This document shows positions 40,166 through 51,633 of a DNA stretch of 64,000 nucleotides, piece after piece; position 1 is the stretch's first letter, and the number at the start of each line of letters is the position of its first letter. Both the position numbers and the translations under genes were made by a program. The stretch lies in assembly GCA_963702555.1 (NCBI GenBank), contig CAVPCW010000011.1:1-64000 (forward strand), read 5' to 3'. The DNA is from CAMFLJ01 sp963702555. GTDB taxonomy: Bacteria; Actinomycetota; Acidimicrobiia; Acidimicrobiales; Acidimicrobilacustridaceae. The notes beneath the pieces were generated by a model. It was not told the DNA's origin. It did not search any database and worked only from the letters and a program-made list of their open reading frames with translations.

Positions 40166-41412
40166 TGAAGGTCTGCGTGGTGGGCTCGGGCGGGCGGGAG
40201 CACGCCCTGGCGACCGTCCTGCGCCGTCACCACGAGGTCGTGGTCACCCCCGGGAACCCGGGCATCCCCGGGTCGGTCGACACCCCGGCAACGGCGATCG
40301 ACGCCGACCTCTACGTCATCGGGCCCGAGGCGCCGCTGGTCGCGGGCCTGGCCGACGAGCTGCGCGCCGCCGGCCGCCTGGTGTTCGGCCCCGGTGCCGA
40401 CGGTGCCCGGCTGGAGGGCTCCAAGGCGTGGATGAAGCAGGTGCTCGTCGACGCCGGCGTTCCCACCGCCCGGCACGGCACCTTCACCGAGGCCGACCCC
40501 GCGTTCGGCTTCCTCGACACGCTCGACGGCCTCTACGTCGTGAAGACCGACGGCCTCGCCGCCGGCAAGGGCGTGGTCGTCACCACCGACCTCGCCGAGG
40601 CCCGCGAGGCCGTCACCGAGTACCTCTCGGGTGAGGCCTTCGGCGACGCCGGGCGCACCCTCGTGATCGAGGAGGGCCTCACCGGGCCCGAGCTGTCGAT
40701 CCTCGCCGTGTGTGACGGCACCCGGGCCGTTCCCCTCGCCCCCGCCCAGGACTTCAAGCGGGTGGGCGACGGCGACGCCGGCCCCAACACCGGTGGCATG
40801 GGCGCCTATTCGCCGGTGCCGGTCGCCGGTGACGACGTCGTCGCCATGGTGATGGACGACGCCGTGGCGCCCACGCTCGCCGCCCTGCGCTCCATGGGCA
40901 TCGACTACCGGGGCGTCCTCTACGCCGGGCTGATGCTCACCCCGAACGGCCCGAAGATGCTCGAGTACAACGTGCGCTTCGGCGACCCGGAGACCCAGGT
41001 CGTGCTCCCCCGGCTCACCAGCGACCTCGGCCAGCTGCTCGCCGCCGCGGCCGCCGGCGCCCTCGACGCAGCGCCCACCTTCGACGACGGCGCCGCCGTC
41101 ACCGTGGTGTGCGCGGCGGAGGGCTACCCCCGTGACGTGCGCACGGGCGACGTCATCGAGGGCATCGCCGAGGCCGAGGCCGTGGAGGGCGTCAGCGTCT
41201 TCTGCGCCGGCGTCGGCGCCGGGCCCGACGGAGGCCTCGTCACCGCAGGCGGGCGTGTCCTCGCCGTCACCGGCCAGGGCCCGGACCTGACCGCGGCCCG
41301 CGCCCGTGCCTACGACGCGGTCGGCCACATCAGTTGGCCCGGCCTGCACCATCGCAACGACATCGCCTCGGCCGCCGTGGCCGACACCACCGACGGAGGG
41401 AACCGACGATGA
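40165..41412 (+). CDS. purD: Phosphoribosylamine-glycine ligase (GAR synthetase)
   Basis: 415 residues of the ATP-grasp family, second step of IMP synthesis. VCVVGSGGREHALA at the N terminus, ATP-grasp core (VVKTDGLAAGKGVVVT, LAPAQDFKRVGDGDAGPNTGGMGAYSP), YRGVLYAGLMLT, YNVRFGDPETQVVLPRL. Start overlaps the purA stop (TGATG); end overlaps purE (ATGA). Confidence 0.96.
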   Translation: MKVCVVGSGGREHALATVLRRHHEVVVTPGNPGIPGSVDTPATAIDADLYVIGPEAPLVAGLADELRAAGRLVFGPGADGARLEGSKAWMKQVLVDAGVPTARHGTFTEADPAFGFLDTLDGLYVVKTDGLAAGKGVVVTTDLAEAREAVTEYLSGEAFGDAGRTLVIEEGLTGPELSILAVCDGTRAVPLAPAQDFKRVGDGDAGPNTGGMGAYSPVPVAGDDVVAMVMDDAVAPTLAALRSMGIDYRGVLYAGLMLTPNGPKMLEYNVRFGDPETQVVLPRLTSDLGQLLAAAAAGALDAAPTFDDGAAVTVVCAAEGYPRDVRTGDVIEGIAEAEAVEGVSVFCAGVGAGPDGGLVTAGGRVLAVTGQGPDLTAARARAYDAVGHISWPGLHHRNDIASAAVADTTDGGNRR

Positions 41413-41858
41413 AGGTCGCCGTGCTCATGGGCTCGCCCAACGACCGCGAGAAGATGCAGCCCGCGGTCGACACGCTCGAGGCCTTCGGGCTCGAGGCCGA
41501 CGTGCGGGTCCTCTCGGCCCACCGCAACCCCGCCCAGGTCACCGCGCTCGCCACGTCGGCCCGGGCCGACGGCTACGTCGCCTTCATCTGTGGCGCGGGC
41601 ATGGCCGCCCACCTCGCCGGTGTCGTCGCCGCCCACACCACGCTGCCGGTGGTCGGCGTGCCGCTCTCGGGCGGCGCCATCAACGGCGTCGACGCGCTCT
41701 ACTCCACGGTGCAGATGCCGAAGGGCATCCCGGTCGCGACCGTGGCCATCGACGGCTCGATGAACGCGGCGCTGCTGGTGGTCGAGATGCTCGCCATCAG
41801 CGACGAGTCCCTGGCCGCGGCCCTTGCCGCCGACCGCGAGAAGCGCGCCTCGGCCTGA
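41409..41858 (+). CDS. purE: N5-carboxyaminoimidazole ribonucleotide mutase
   Basis: 149-residue class I PurE, converting N5-CAIR to CAIR. VAVLMGSPNDREKMQPAVDTLEAFG, VRVLSAHRNPAQVTALA, ICGAGMAAHLAGVVAAHTTLPVVGVPL and the catalytic His (SAHR) are present. purK, which usually supplies N5-CAIR, is not in the window. Overlaps purD by four bases. Confidence 0.95.
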   Translation: MKVAVLMGSPNDREKMQPAVDTLEAFGLEADVRVLSAHRNPAQVTALATSARADGYVAFICGAGMAAHLAGVVAAHTTLPVVGVPLSGGAINGVDALYSTVQMPKGIPVATVAIDGSMNAALLVVEMLAISDESLAAALAADREKRASA

Positions 41859-41864
41859 GCCGGT

Positions 41865-41883
41865 CCCGTCGATCATCGACGGG
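41865..41883. terminator. Hairpin after purE
   Basis: CCCGTCGAT-C-ATCGACGGG, a 9-bp inverted repeat between purE and a convergent minus-strand gene; likely bidirectional terminator. Confidence 0.5.
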
Positions 41884-41894
41884 TCAGCGGCAGT

Positions 41895-42378
41895 TCAGAA
41901 CGGGACGGCCTTGTTCTTCTTGCGGCCGAACAGCCCACCCCGGGGCTTCGGCGCGGAAGGGGGCGGAGGCGGCGCGGCGGGTCGTGGCGCGCCCGGATCG
42001 TCGTCCTCGAAGTGCGGGAAGTCCGGATCCGCGTTGGGGTCGGTCCCGTTGATCGGGAGGCTCCAGTCGATCTGGGTCGTGGTGGTCGCGGCGCGGGCCT
42101 CTTCCTCCTCGGCGATGCGGGCCTCCGCCTTCTGGCGGCGCCGCAGCTCCTTCTTCGGGAGGGTCGGCCGGTTCCCCGCGTTCGAGCGGATGCCCGAGGC
42201 CGAGAGCGCGCAGGGGATGCAGAACGGCGGCTGCTTCTCGCCGAAGGAGTAGACGAGGCACTCGACCGCAGAAGGTGTTCCCGCACTGCCGGCACCGGTC
42301 GATCGCCGCTTCGAACTGGTGCCGCGCGCAGCGCTCGTCGAGGAGGCTGCGGCGGTGGTCGGTGTCGTGGTGGGCCAT
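41895..42378 (-). CDS. Zinc-ribbon protein with proline-rich tail, frameshifted
   Basis: About 160 residues once one +1 break at about 42266 is repaired. The N-terminal ERCARHQFEAAIDRCRQCGNTFC plus CLVYSFGEKQPPFCIPC gives several CxxC pairs, resembling a B-box or zinc-ribbon. A coiled-coil Arg/Glu helix (KKELRRRQKAEARIAEEEEARA), an Asp-rich segment, a Pro-rich stretch and a basic GLFGRKKNK end follow. No membrane segment. Function unknown. It lies inside the purine cluster on the opposite strand. Confidence 0.6.
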
Positions 42379-42525
42379 GGCGAGGGAGAGGTGGTGCCGC
42401 GGACGCGGACGACCTCCACCCTTCTCGTCGGCGTCTCCGGGCCTGTGCTTTACCCTTGCAGTGGTCCGGATCGGGCCCGCGGACGCCGCCGACGGGTGAT
42501 CCGGAGCCCCTGCCCAGGAGGATCG

Positions 42526-43958
42526 ATGCCCCGCTCCAGCGTGCCCAACGTGCTCGCCGCCCGTTACGCCAGTGCCGACATGGCCCGGCTGTGGTCGCCC
42601 GAGCACAAGGTGGTGCTGGAGCGGGAGCTGTGGCTGGCCGTCCTCGAGGCCCAGCGCGATCTCGGCATCGCCGGTGCCCGACGAGGCCATCGAGGCGTAC
42701 CGGAAGGTCATCGACCAGGTCGACCTGGAGTCGATCGAGGCCCGGGAACGTGTCACACGTCACGACGTGAAGGCGCGGATCGACGAGTTCGCGGCCCTGG
42801 CCGGCCACGAGCAGATCCACAAGGGGATGACCTCCCGCGACCTGACCGAGAACGTCGAGCAGCTCCAGGTGCGCCGGGCGCTGGTGCTGGTGCGGGGCAG
42901 GATGCTCGCCGCCCTCGCCCGTCTGGCCGAGCGGGCCGCCGAGCACGCCGACCTGGTGATGACCGGCCGCACCCACAACGTCCCGGCGCAGGCCACCACC
43001 CTCGGCAAGCGCTTCGCCAACGCGGGCGAGGAGCTCCTCCAGGCGCTGTACCGGGTCGACGACCTGCTCGCCCGGTACCCGCTGCGGGGGGTCAAGGGCC
43101 CGGTCGGCACCCAGCAGGACATGCTCGACCTGCTCGACGGCGACGCCGAGCGCCTCGACCGGCTCGAGCGCCGCATCGCCGAGCACCTCGGCTTCGAGGC
43201 CGTGCTCACCAACGTGGGCCAGGTGTACCCGCGCTCGCTCGACCTCGACGTCGTGCAGCGCGCTCGTGCAGGCGGCCGCCGGCCCGGCCGACCTCGCCCT
43301 CACCGTCCGGCTGATGGCGGGCCAGGAGCTCGCCACCGAGGGCTTCCGTCCCGGCCAGGTCGGCTCGTCGGCCATGCCCCACAAGATGAACAGCCGCAGC
43401 TGCGAGCGCATCGGCGGGTTCCTCACCATCCTCCGGGGCCACCTCACCATGGTCGGGGCGCTCGCCGGCGACCAGTGGAACGAGGGCGACGTGAGCTGCT
43501 CGGTCGTGCGGCGGGTCGCGCTACCCGACGCCTTCCTCGCCATCGACGGGTTGTTCGAGACCTTCCTCACCGTGCTCGACGACTTCGGCGCCTACCCGGC
43601 CGTGGTCGAGCGCGAGCTCGACCGCTACCTGCCGTTCCTCGCCACCACGAAGGTGCTGATGGCGGCGGTGCGCCACGGCGTCGGTCGGGAGCAGGCCCAC
43701 GAGGCCATCAAGGAGAGCGCCGTCGCCGCCGCGCTGCGCCTGCGCGAGCAGGGCGCCGAGGGGAACGACCTGCTCGAGCGACTCGCCGCCGACGAACGCC
43801 TGGGCCTCGCCCCCGACGAGCTGGCCGGCGTGCTCGCGGACCCGCTGGACTTCGTGGGCACCGCCCCCCAGCAGGTCGCCGCGTTCGTGGCCACGGTCGA
43901 GGCCCTCGTGTCGGCGGACCCTGCGGCAGCCGGGTACCGTCCGGGCGACATCCTCTGA
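42526..43958 (+). CDS. purB: Adenylosuccinate lyase, two frame breaks
   Basis: About 476 residues after two +1 breaks (about 42675 and 43257) are repaired. It cleaves SAICAR and adenylosuccinate to fumarate plus AICAR or AMP. YASADMARLWSPEHKVVLERELW, EQIHKGMTSRDLTENVEQ (His/Ser region), MTGRTHNVPAQATTLGKRFAN and the fumarase-superfamily signature GSSAMPHKMNSRSCERI are intact. The second break sits in GTGCAGCGCGCTC; removal of one C gives the family's VVSALVQAAAGP. ATG preceded by AGGAGG. Confidence 0.93.
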
Positions 43959-44014
43959 CACAACGCCTCCGGCCCACTCGGGGTCGGGGCGCCGAGGCCG
44001 CGGGAGGCGACCAC

Positions 44015-44893
44015 GTGACCACCGACGGACTGCCGCACATCTACTCGGGCAAGGTGCGCGACATCTACGACGCCGGCGACGGCCGCCTGCTCATGGTGAC
44101 CTCCGACCGGCTGTCGGCGTTCGACGTCGTCATGGCCGAGCCCATCCCCGACAAGGGCCGCGTGCTGACGGCCATGTCGTCGTTCTGGTTCGAGACGTTC
44201 GACGGCGTGGTGGGCAGCCACCTGATCTCGACCTCTCTCGACGACCTCCCCGAGGCGTGGCGCCGCCCCGAATGGGAGGGCCGCATCATGCTCTGCAAGA
44301 AGGCGGAGATGCTCCCGATCGAGTGCATCGTCCGCGGCTACATCACCGGCTCGGCGTGGAAGGAGTACAGCCGCAACGGCACCATGCACGGCGAGACCCT
44401 CCCCGGCGGGCTGCTCGAGTCGTCGAAGCTCCCCGAGCCCGTCTTCACCCCGTCGACGAAGGCCGACGAGGGCCACGACGAGAACATCTCGTTCGAGGCG
44501 GCCTGCGCGCTGATCGGCAACGAGTTGGCCGAGCGGGTCCGCGACGTCTCGATCGAGCTCTACACCCGGGGCTCGGAGTGGGCGGCCGAGCGCGGCATCA
44601 TCATCGCCGACACCAAGTTCGAGCTCGGCATGGTCGACGGTGAGCTGGTGCTGGCCGACGAGGTCCTCACCCCGGACTCCTCCCGCTTCTGGCCGGCCGA
44701 CCGCTGGGAGCCGGGCACGACGCCTCCGTCGTTCGACAAGCAGCCGGTCCGCGACTTCCTGGACGACCTCGACTGGGACAAGCAGCCCCCGCCGCCGCCG
44801 CTCCCCGACCATGTCGTCACGGCCACGAGCACCCGCTACATCGAGGCCTACGAGCGCATCACCGGTCGCAGCTTCGCCGACTGGCACGGCTGA
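44015..44893 (+). CDS. purC: SAICAR synthase
   Basis: 292 residues; couples CAIR and aspartate with ATP. IYSGKVRDIYDAGDGRLLMVTSDRLSAFDVVM, PIECIVRGYITGSAWKEYSRNGTMHG, FTPSTKADEGHDENISFE and IIIADTKFELGMVDGELVLADEVLTPDSSRFW are diagnostic. GTG start at 44015 follows GGGAGG. The C terminus is Pro-rich, then ATSTRYIEAYERITGRSF. Confidence 0.95.
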   Translation: MTTDGLPHIYSGKVRDIYDAGDGRLLMVTSDRLSAFDVVMAEPIPDKGRVLTAMSSFWFETFDGVVGSHLISTSLDDLPEAWRRPEWEGRIMLCKKAEMLPIECIVRGYITGSAWKEYSRNGTMHGETLPGGLLESSKLPEPVFTPSTKADEGHDENISFEAACALIGNELAERVRDVSIELYTRGSEWAAERGIIIADTKFELGMVDGELVLADEVLTPDSSRFWPADRWEPGTTPPSFDKQPVRDFLDDLDWDKQPPPPPLPDHVVTATSTRYIEAYERITGRSFADWHG

Positions 44894-44915
44894 CCGGGTG
44901 TGGGATGATCGGCGC

Positions 44916-45182
44916 ATGATCTTCTCGGTGCACGTCGAGGTCCGCCTGCGGGAGGGCATCGCCGATCCCCAGGGCTCCACCATCGAGCGGGCGCTCCCGT
45001 CGCTCGGCTTCGACGGGGTCCGCGAGGTCCGGGTCGGCAAGAGCATCCGCTTCTCGATCGAGGCGGCCGACGAGGCGTCGGCCCGCGCCGAGGCAGAGGA
45101 CATGTGCCGTCGCTTCCTCACCAACCCGGTGATCGAGGACGCGGTCGTCGAGCTCGAGGCCGTGGCCGGGGCCGCGTCGTGA
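44916..45182 (+). CDS. purS: FGAM synthase subunit PurS
   Basis: 88 residues of the PurS family, the small bridging subunit of the PurLQS complex. VHVEVRLREGIADPQGSTIERALPSLGF and VREVRVGKSIRF are the typical strands. Stop overlaps the start of purQ (GTGA). Confidence 0.93.
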   Translation: MIFSVHVEVRLREGIADPQGSTIERALPSLGFDGVREVRVGKSIRFSIEAADEASARAEAEDMCRRFLTNPVIEDAVVELEAVAGAAS

Positions 45183-45835
45183 GCCGACGGGTCGGGGTCG
45201 TCCTCTTCCCGGGGTCCAACTGCGAGCAGGACATGCTCGAGGCCGTCGCCCTCGTCGGCGGTGAGCCCGAGGTGCTGTGGCACGGTGACGCCACGACCAA
45301 CGGCGTCGACGCCGTGGTGGTGCCCGGTGGGTTCGCCCACGGCGACTACCTGCGGCCCGGTGCCATCGCCCGCTTCTCGCCGGTGATGGGCGCGGTGGCC
45401 ACCTTCGCTGCCGCCGGTGGCCCGGTGGTCGGCATCTGCAACGGCTTCCAGGTGCTCACCGAGGCCGGCCTGCTGCCGGGTGCCCTGCAGAAGAACAAGG
45501 GCCTCAAGTTCCTGTGCGCCACGGTGTCGCTGCGGGTCGAGTCCACCGACTCCGCGCTCACCAGCCAGGCCGAGGCCGGCGCGGTGCTGCGCATCCCGGT
45601 GAACCACTTCGAGGGCAACTACACCTGCGACGACGAGACCCTCGCCCGGCTCCGGGACGACGACCGCATCGTGCTGCGCTACGTCGACAACCCCAACGGC
45701 TCGGTCGACGACATCGCCGGCATCTGCAACGAGGGCCGCAACGTGGTCGGGCTCATGCCCCACCCCGAGCGCGCCTGCAGCGACCTGCTGGGCTCGGCCG
45801 ACGGCCTGCCGCTGCTGCGCTCCCTGGTGGCCTGA
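45179..45835 (+). CDS. purQ: FGAM synthase glutaminase subunit PurQ
   Basis: 218 residues, class I glutamine amidotransferase. VGVVLFPGSNCEQDMLEA, VVVPGGFAHGDYLRPGAIA, GICNGFQVLTEAGLLPGAL with the catalytic Cys, and the His-x-Glu pair in GLMPHPERA. Provides ammonia to PurL. Stops next to the convergent gene (three bases between stops). Confidence 0.95.
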   Translation: MSRRVGVVLFPGSNCEQDMLEAVALVGGEPEVLWHGDATTNGVDAVVVPGGFAHGDYLRPGAIARFSPVMGAVATFAAAGGPVVGICNGFQVLTEAGLLPGALQKNKGLKFLCATVSLRVESTDSALTSQAEAGAVLRIPVNHFEGNYTCDDETLARLRDDDRIVLRYVDNPNGSVDDIAGICNEGRNVVGLMPHPERACSDLLGSADGLPLLRSLVA

Positions 45836-45838
45836 GCC

Positions 45839-46258
45839 TCAGACGGTGCCGCGGGTGATGCCCGCGGCCTTCAGGGTGGCGGCGGAGACGCCGGCCTCGC
45901 GCCAGGCCTCGTAGGAGATCTGCTTGCGCTCGGCGTAGCCCTTGGCGACGGCGACGAACTCGGCCTCGAGGGCGGAGAGGTCGACGGTGGTGCCCATCTT
46001 CTCGAGCTCGACCTGGAGGTCGAGCCGGCGCTGGATGAGCTCCAGGCGGCGGAGGGCGTCGGCGGTGGCGAGCTCCTCCTCGGTGCGGGCGAGGTCGCGC
46101 GCCACGGACTCCTCGGTGCGCTTGCGGCCCCGCTTCGGGCGGTTCTCCTCGAGGGCCTCGAGGTAGCGGCGGACCGCACGGCCCTGGTTGCGACCTTCGG
46201 CGAGGGCTGCCTTGTGCTCGTCGCTCATGGGGCTCTTGGTGCGCTTTGACGTTGCCAT
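45839..46258 (-). CDS. Small basic putative DNA-binding protein
   Basis: 139 residues: a charged N terminus, an AT-hook-like RPKRGRKR, a helix rich in Glu/Leu (ATADALRRLELIQRRLDLQVELEKM), and a C-terminal ISYEAWREAGVSAATLKAAGI that resembles the small helix-turn-helix of Lsr2-type or phage regulators. The ATG at 46258 is chosen (MATSKRTKSPMSDEHK). Probably nucleoid-associated or regulatory; the homology is by feel and not certain. It sits antisense between purQ and purL. Confidence 0.6.
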   Translation of the reverse strand: MATSKRTKSPMSDEHKAALAEGRNQGRAVRRYLEALEENRPKRGRKRTEESVARDLARTEEELATADALRRLELIQRRLDLQVELEKMGTTVDLSALEAEFVAVAKGYAERKQISYEAWREAGVSAATLKAAGITRGTV

Positions 46259-46468
46259 GGTGACCAAGTGGAGCACAGCTCCAACGGAATTGGCAATCAC
46301 CGAACAGACCTGATTATCCCGATCGGAGGCCGACTCCATTGAGCGAGATTCCGCCGGACCCATTTAGGTGATTGTCGCCGCAGCTCCACCGACCCTCGGT
46401 CCCCTACCGTCGATCGGCCATTTCGGGGCCGAATCCGAGGGCAGGTGCCGCCGAGTAGCGTCGGGCCC

Positions 46469-48710
<2,242 letters not shown>

Positions 48711-48761
48711 GTGCCCACCGGGGAGTCAGGGACAGCGGCGCCGGGCCGGTACGATGGCCCG

Positions 48762-50449
48762 GTGAGCGAGCCGGCCGGTGATGCGTCCCTCGATCGACGG
48801 GCTGTCGACCCGAGCGCTGTCGACGGAGGGGGCCCCGGGCTCGACCTCGGAGCGGCGTCGCCCGACGACGACACCCCGAAGGAGGCCTGCGGCGTCTTCG
48901 GTGTGTTCGCACCCGATCAGCCCGTCTCCCACCTGACCTATCTGGGGCTCTACGCGCTGCAGCACCGTGGCCAGGAGTCCGCCGGCATGGCGGTGAGCGA
49001 CGGCCAGAGCGTCACCGTGGTGAAGGACATGGGCCTGGTGTCCAACGCCTTCGACGACCGCACCCTCGCCGCCCTGAACGGCCACCTCGCCATCGGCCAC
49101 ACCCGCTACTCCACCACCGGGTCGAGCAGCTGGCGCAACGCCCAGCCCGTCTACCGCGACGTCGCCGCCCACACCGTGGCCCTCGCCCACAACGGCAACC
49201 TGGTGAACACCGAGGACCTCGCCGAGGAGCTCGGCATGCTCCCGGGCACGATCACCTCCGACAGCGACGTCATGACCGAGATGATCGCCACCGAGCTGGG
49301 CAAGTACCCCGAGACCAGCGACGACGGCCGGGCCCTCGAGCGGGCGATGCTGGCCGTGCTGCCCCGGCTCAAGGGCGCCTTCTCGGTCGTGGCCATGGAC
49401 GAGAACCACGTCGTCGGCGTGCGCGACCCCAACGGCTTCCGCCCGCTCTGCCTCGGCCGGCTGCCCACGGCTGGGTGCTCGCCTCCGAGAGCCCTGCCCT
49501 CGACGTCGTCGGCGCCCACATGGTCCGCGAGCTCGAGCCGGGCGAGATGGTCATCATCGACGCCGACGAGTGCCGCTCGGTGCGGGCGTTCGAGACCGAG
49601 GTGGTCGATCCCAAGCTCTGCCTGTTCGAGTTCGTCTACTTCTCCCGCCCCGACACCCGCCTCTACGGCCAGAGCGTCCACCAGGCCCGGGTCCGCATGG
49701 GCGAGCAGCTCGCCGCGCAGGCGCCGGCCGAGGCCGACCTCGTGATGGGCGTGCCCGAGTCGGGCCTGCCCGCCGCCGAGGGCTTCGCCCGGGCCAGCGG
49801 CATCCCCTACGGCCAGGGCCTGGTCAAGAACCGCTACATCGGGCGCACCTTCATCGCCCCGAACCAGGAGATGCGGGCGCTCGGCGTGCGCATGAAGCTC
49901 AACCCGCTGCGCGACAACATCGCCGGGCGCAAGCTCGTGGTGGTCGACGACTCCATCGTGCGGGGCACCACCACCCGGGCGATGGTCTCGATGCTCCGCG
50001 AGGCCGGTGCCGTCGAGGTGCACATGCGCATCTCGTCGCCGCCCTACAAGTGGCCGTGCTTCTACGGGATGGACACGGGCGCCCGCAGCGAGCTGCTCGC
50101 CGCCAACATGGGCGTCGAGGAGATCCGCGAGTACCTCAACGTCGACTCCCTCGCCTACCTCACCCTCGACCGGCTGCTCACCGCCACCGGTGCGGTCGGT
50201 GCCGGGTTCTGCGACGCCTGCCTCACCGGCAACTACCCCGTGTCGGTGCCGGTCAGCCTCACGAAGGACGTGCTCGAGGTGCCGGTCACCGCCCCCACCG
50301 CTCCCGTCGGCACCTCTGCCTTCGCCGGGCTGCTCGACGGCGAGGCCACCCTGCCCGTCGACGACGCCCGTGACCGGGCCGACGAGGTGGCGGCCCCGCC
50401 GGTCACCGTCGTTCACGACGGCACGGGCGGCCTCGGCCAGGACCACTCG
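48762..50449 (+). CDS. purF: Amidophosphoribosyltransferase PurF, frameshifted and in frame with purM
   Basis: About 560 residues; first committed step of purine synthesis. A propeptide of about 42 residues precedes the catalytic EACGVFGVF Cys. Glutaminase segments LQHRGQESAGMAV and HTRYSTTGSSSWRNAQP, then phosphoribosyl-binding VVVDDSIVRGTTTRAMVSMLREAGA and FCDACLTGNYPV. Frame breaks once at about 49467 (CTGCCCACGG, one base missing; repaired to LPDGWVLASESPAL). No stop codon separates it from purM: the frame runs through about 60 linker residues. I place the boundary at the first plausible purM GTG (50450), but a real fusion is possible. Confidence 0.9.
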
Positions 50450-51509
50450 GTGGCTGACGCCTCCGGGGCCACCCCGGGCGGCGAGACCTACGCCGGCGCG
50501 GGCGTCAGCATCGACGCCGGCGAAGAGGCCGTCGAGCGCATCAAGGGCAAGGTCCGCTCCACGTTCCGGCCGGAGGTGATCGGCGACATCGGCGGCTTCG
50601 GCGGCCTGTTCGCCCTCGACCTGGCCCGCTACCGCCAGCCCGTGCTCGTGTCGTCGACCGACGGCGTCGGCACCAAGGCGTTGATCGCCCAGGCGGTCGG
50701 GAAGTTCGAGACCATCGGCGTCGACCTGGTGGCCATGTGCGTCGACGACCTCGTCTGCCAGGGCGCCGAGCCGCTGTTCTTCCTCGACTACATCGCCGTC
50801 GGCCGCCTCGACCCCGACCACATCGAGCAGCTGGTGGAGGGCGTCGCCGAGGGCTGCCGCCAGGCCGGCTGCGCGCTCATCGGCGGCGAGATGGCCGAGC
50901 ACCCGGGGGCCATGGAGGCCGGCGAGTTCGACCTCGTCGGGCTTCTCGGTCGGCGTCGCCGAGCGCGACGAGCTCGTCACCGGCGCCCGCATCGCCCCCG
51001 GCGACGTGCTCATCGGCCTGCCCTCGCCCAACCTGCGCTCGAACGGCTACTCGCTGGCCCGCCGGGTGCTGCTCGACCGGGCGAACCTGCCGCTCGACGG
51101 GCCCGCCTACGAGGGCGCCCACCACACGCTCGGCGACGAGCTGCTGGCCCCGTCGGTGATCTACTCGCCGGCCGTCACCGCCCTGCGCAAGGCGGTCGAC
51201 CTGCGCGGCATCGCCCACATCACCGGCGGGGGCATCCCCGGCAACCTCAACCGGGTGCTCCCCAAGGGCACCGCGGCCGAGGTCCGGCGCGGCTCCTGGG
51301 AGGTCCCGCGGATCTTCACCGAGATCCAGCGCCTCGGCGGCGTGGCTCCCGAGGAGATGGACCGGGTCTTCAACATGGGCCTCGGCATGATCGCCGTGGT
51401 GCCCGAGGGCGACGTCTTCAAGGCGCTCGACACGCTGCGGGGCAGGGGCATCCGCGCTGTCGAGGTCGGCCACATCGTCCCCGGCGCCGGCACCGTCACC
51501 CTCGTCTGA
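50450..51509 (+). CDS. purM: AIR synthetase PurM, frameshifted and in frame with purF
   Basis: About 353 residues; ATP-dependent cyclisation of FGAM to AIR. TYAGAGVSIDAGEEAVERIKG, VSSTDGVGTKALIAQAVGKF, DLVCQGAEPLFFLDYIAVG, GGEMAEHPG, and after the break GARIAPGDVLIGLPSPNLRSNGYSLAR and HITGGGIPGNLNRVLPKG. The frame changes +1 at about 50942 (GTCGGGCTTC, one G extra; repaired to VGFSVGVAERDELV). GTG 50450 has only a weak AGGA before it. Purine synthesis would be supplied by the same transcript as purF. Confidence 0.9.
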
Positions 51510-51523
51510 CCTTCCCCCCTCCC

Positions 51524-51571
51524 AAAGCTGGCTCACCTGCTTCGGCCGGCTGTATCTGGTGAGCCACCTTT
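51524..51571. repeat. Hairpin repeat family 1, copy 1 (type A)
   Basis: A 48-bp unit with near-perfect 13-bp ends AAAGCTGGCTCAC and GTGAGCCACCTTT, and a TTCG-centred core (GCTTCGGCCGGC). It starts 14 bases after the purM stop. Forms a stable hairpin in either strand. Confidence 0.85.
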
Positions 51572-51584
51572 CATGGGGCCAGCC

Positions 51585-51633
51585 AAAGCTGGCTCACGTG
51601 CTTCGGCGCGGCTGTATCTGGTGAGCCACCTTT
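51585..51633. repeat. Hairpin repeat family 1, copy 2 (type B)
   Basis: Type B unit of 49 bp with CACGTGCTTCGGCG core and one base more than copy 4. It is 13 bases after copy 1 and contains the end of the DUF559 gene. The extra base may be a sequencing indel. Confidence 0.85.
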
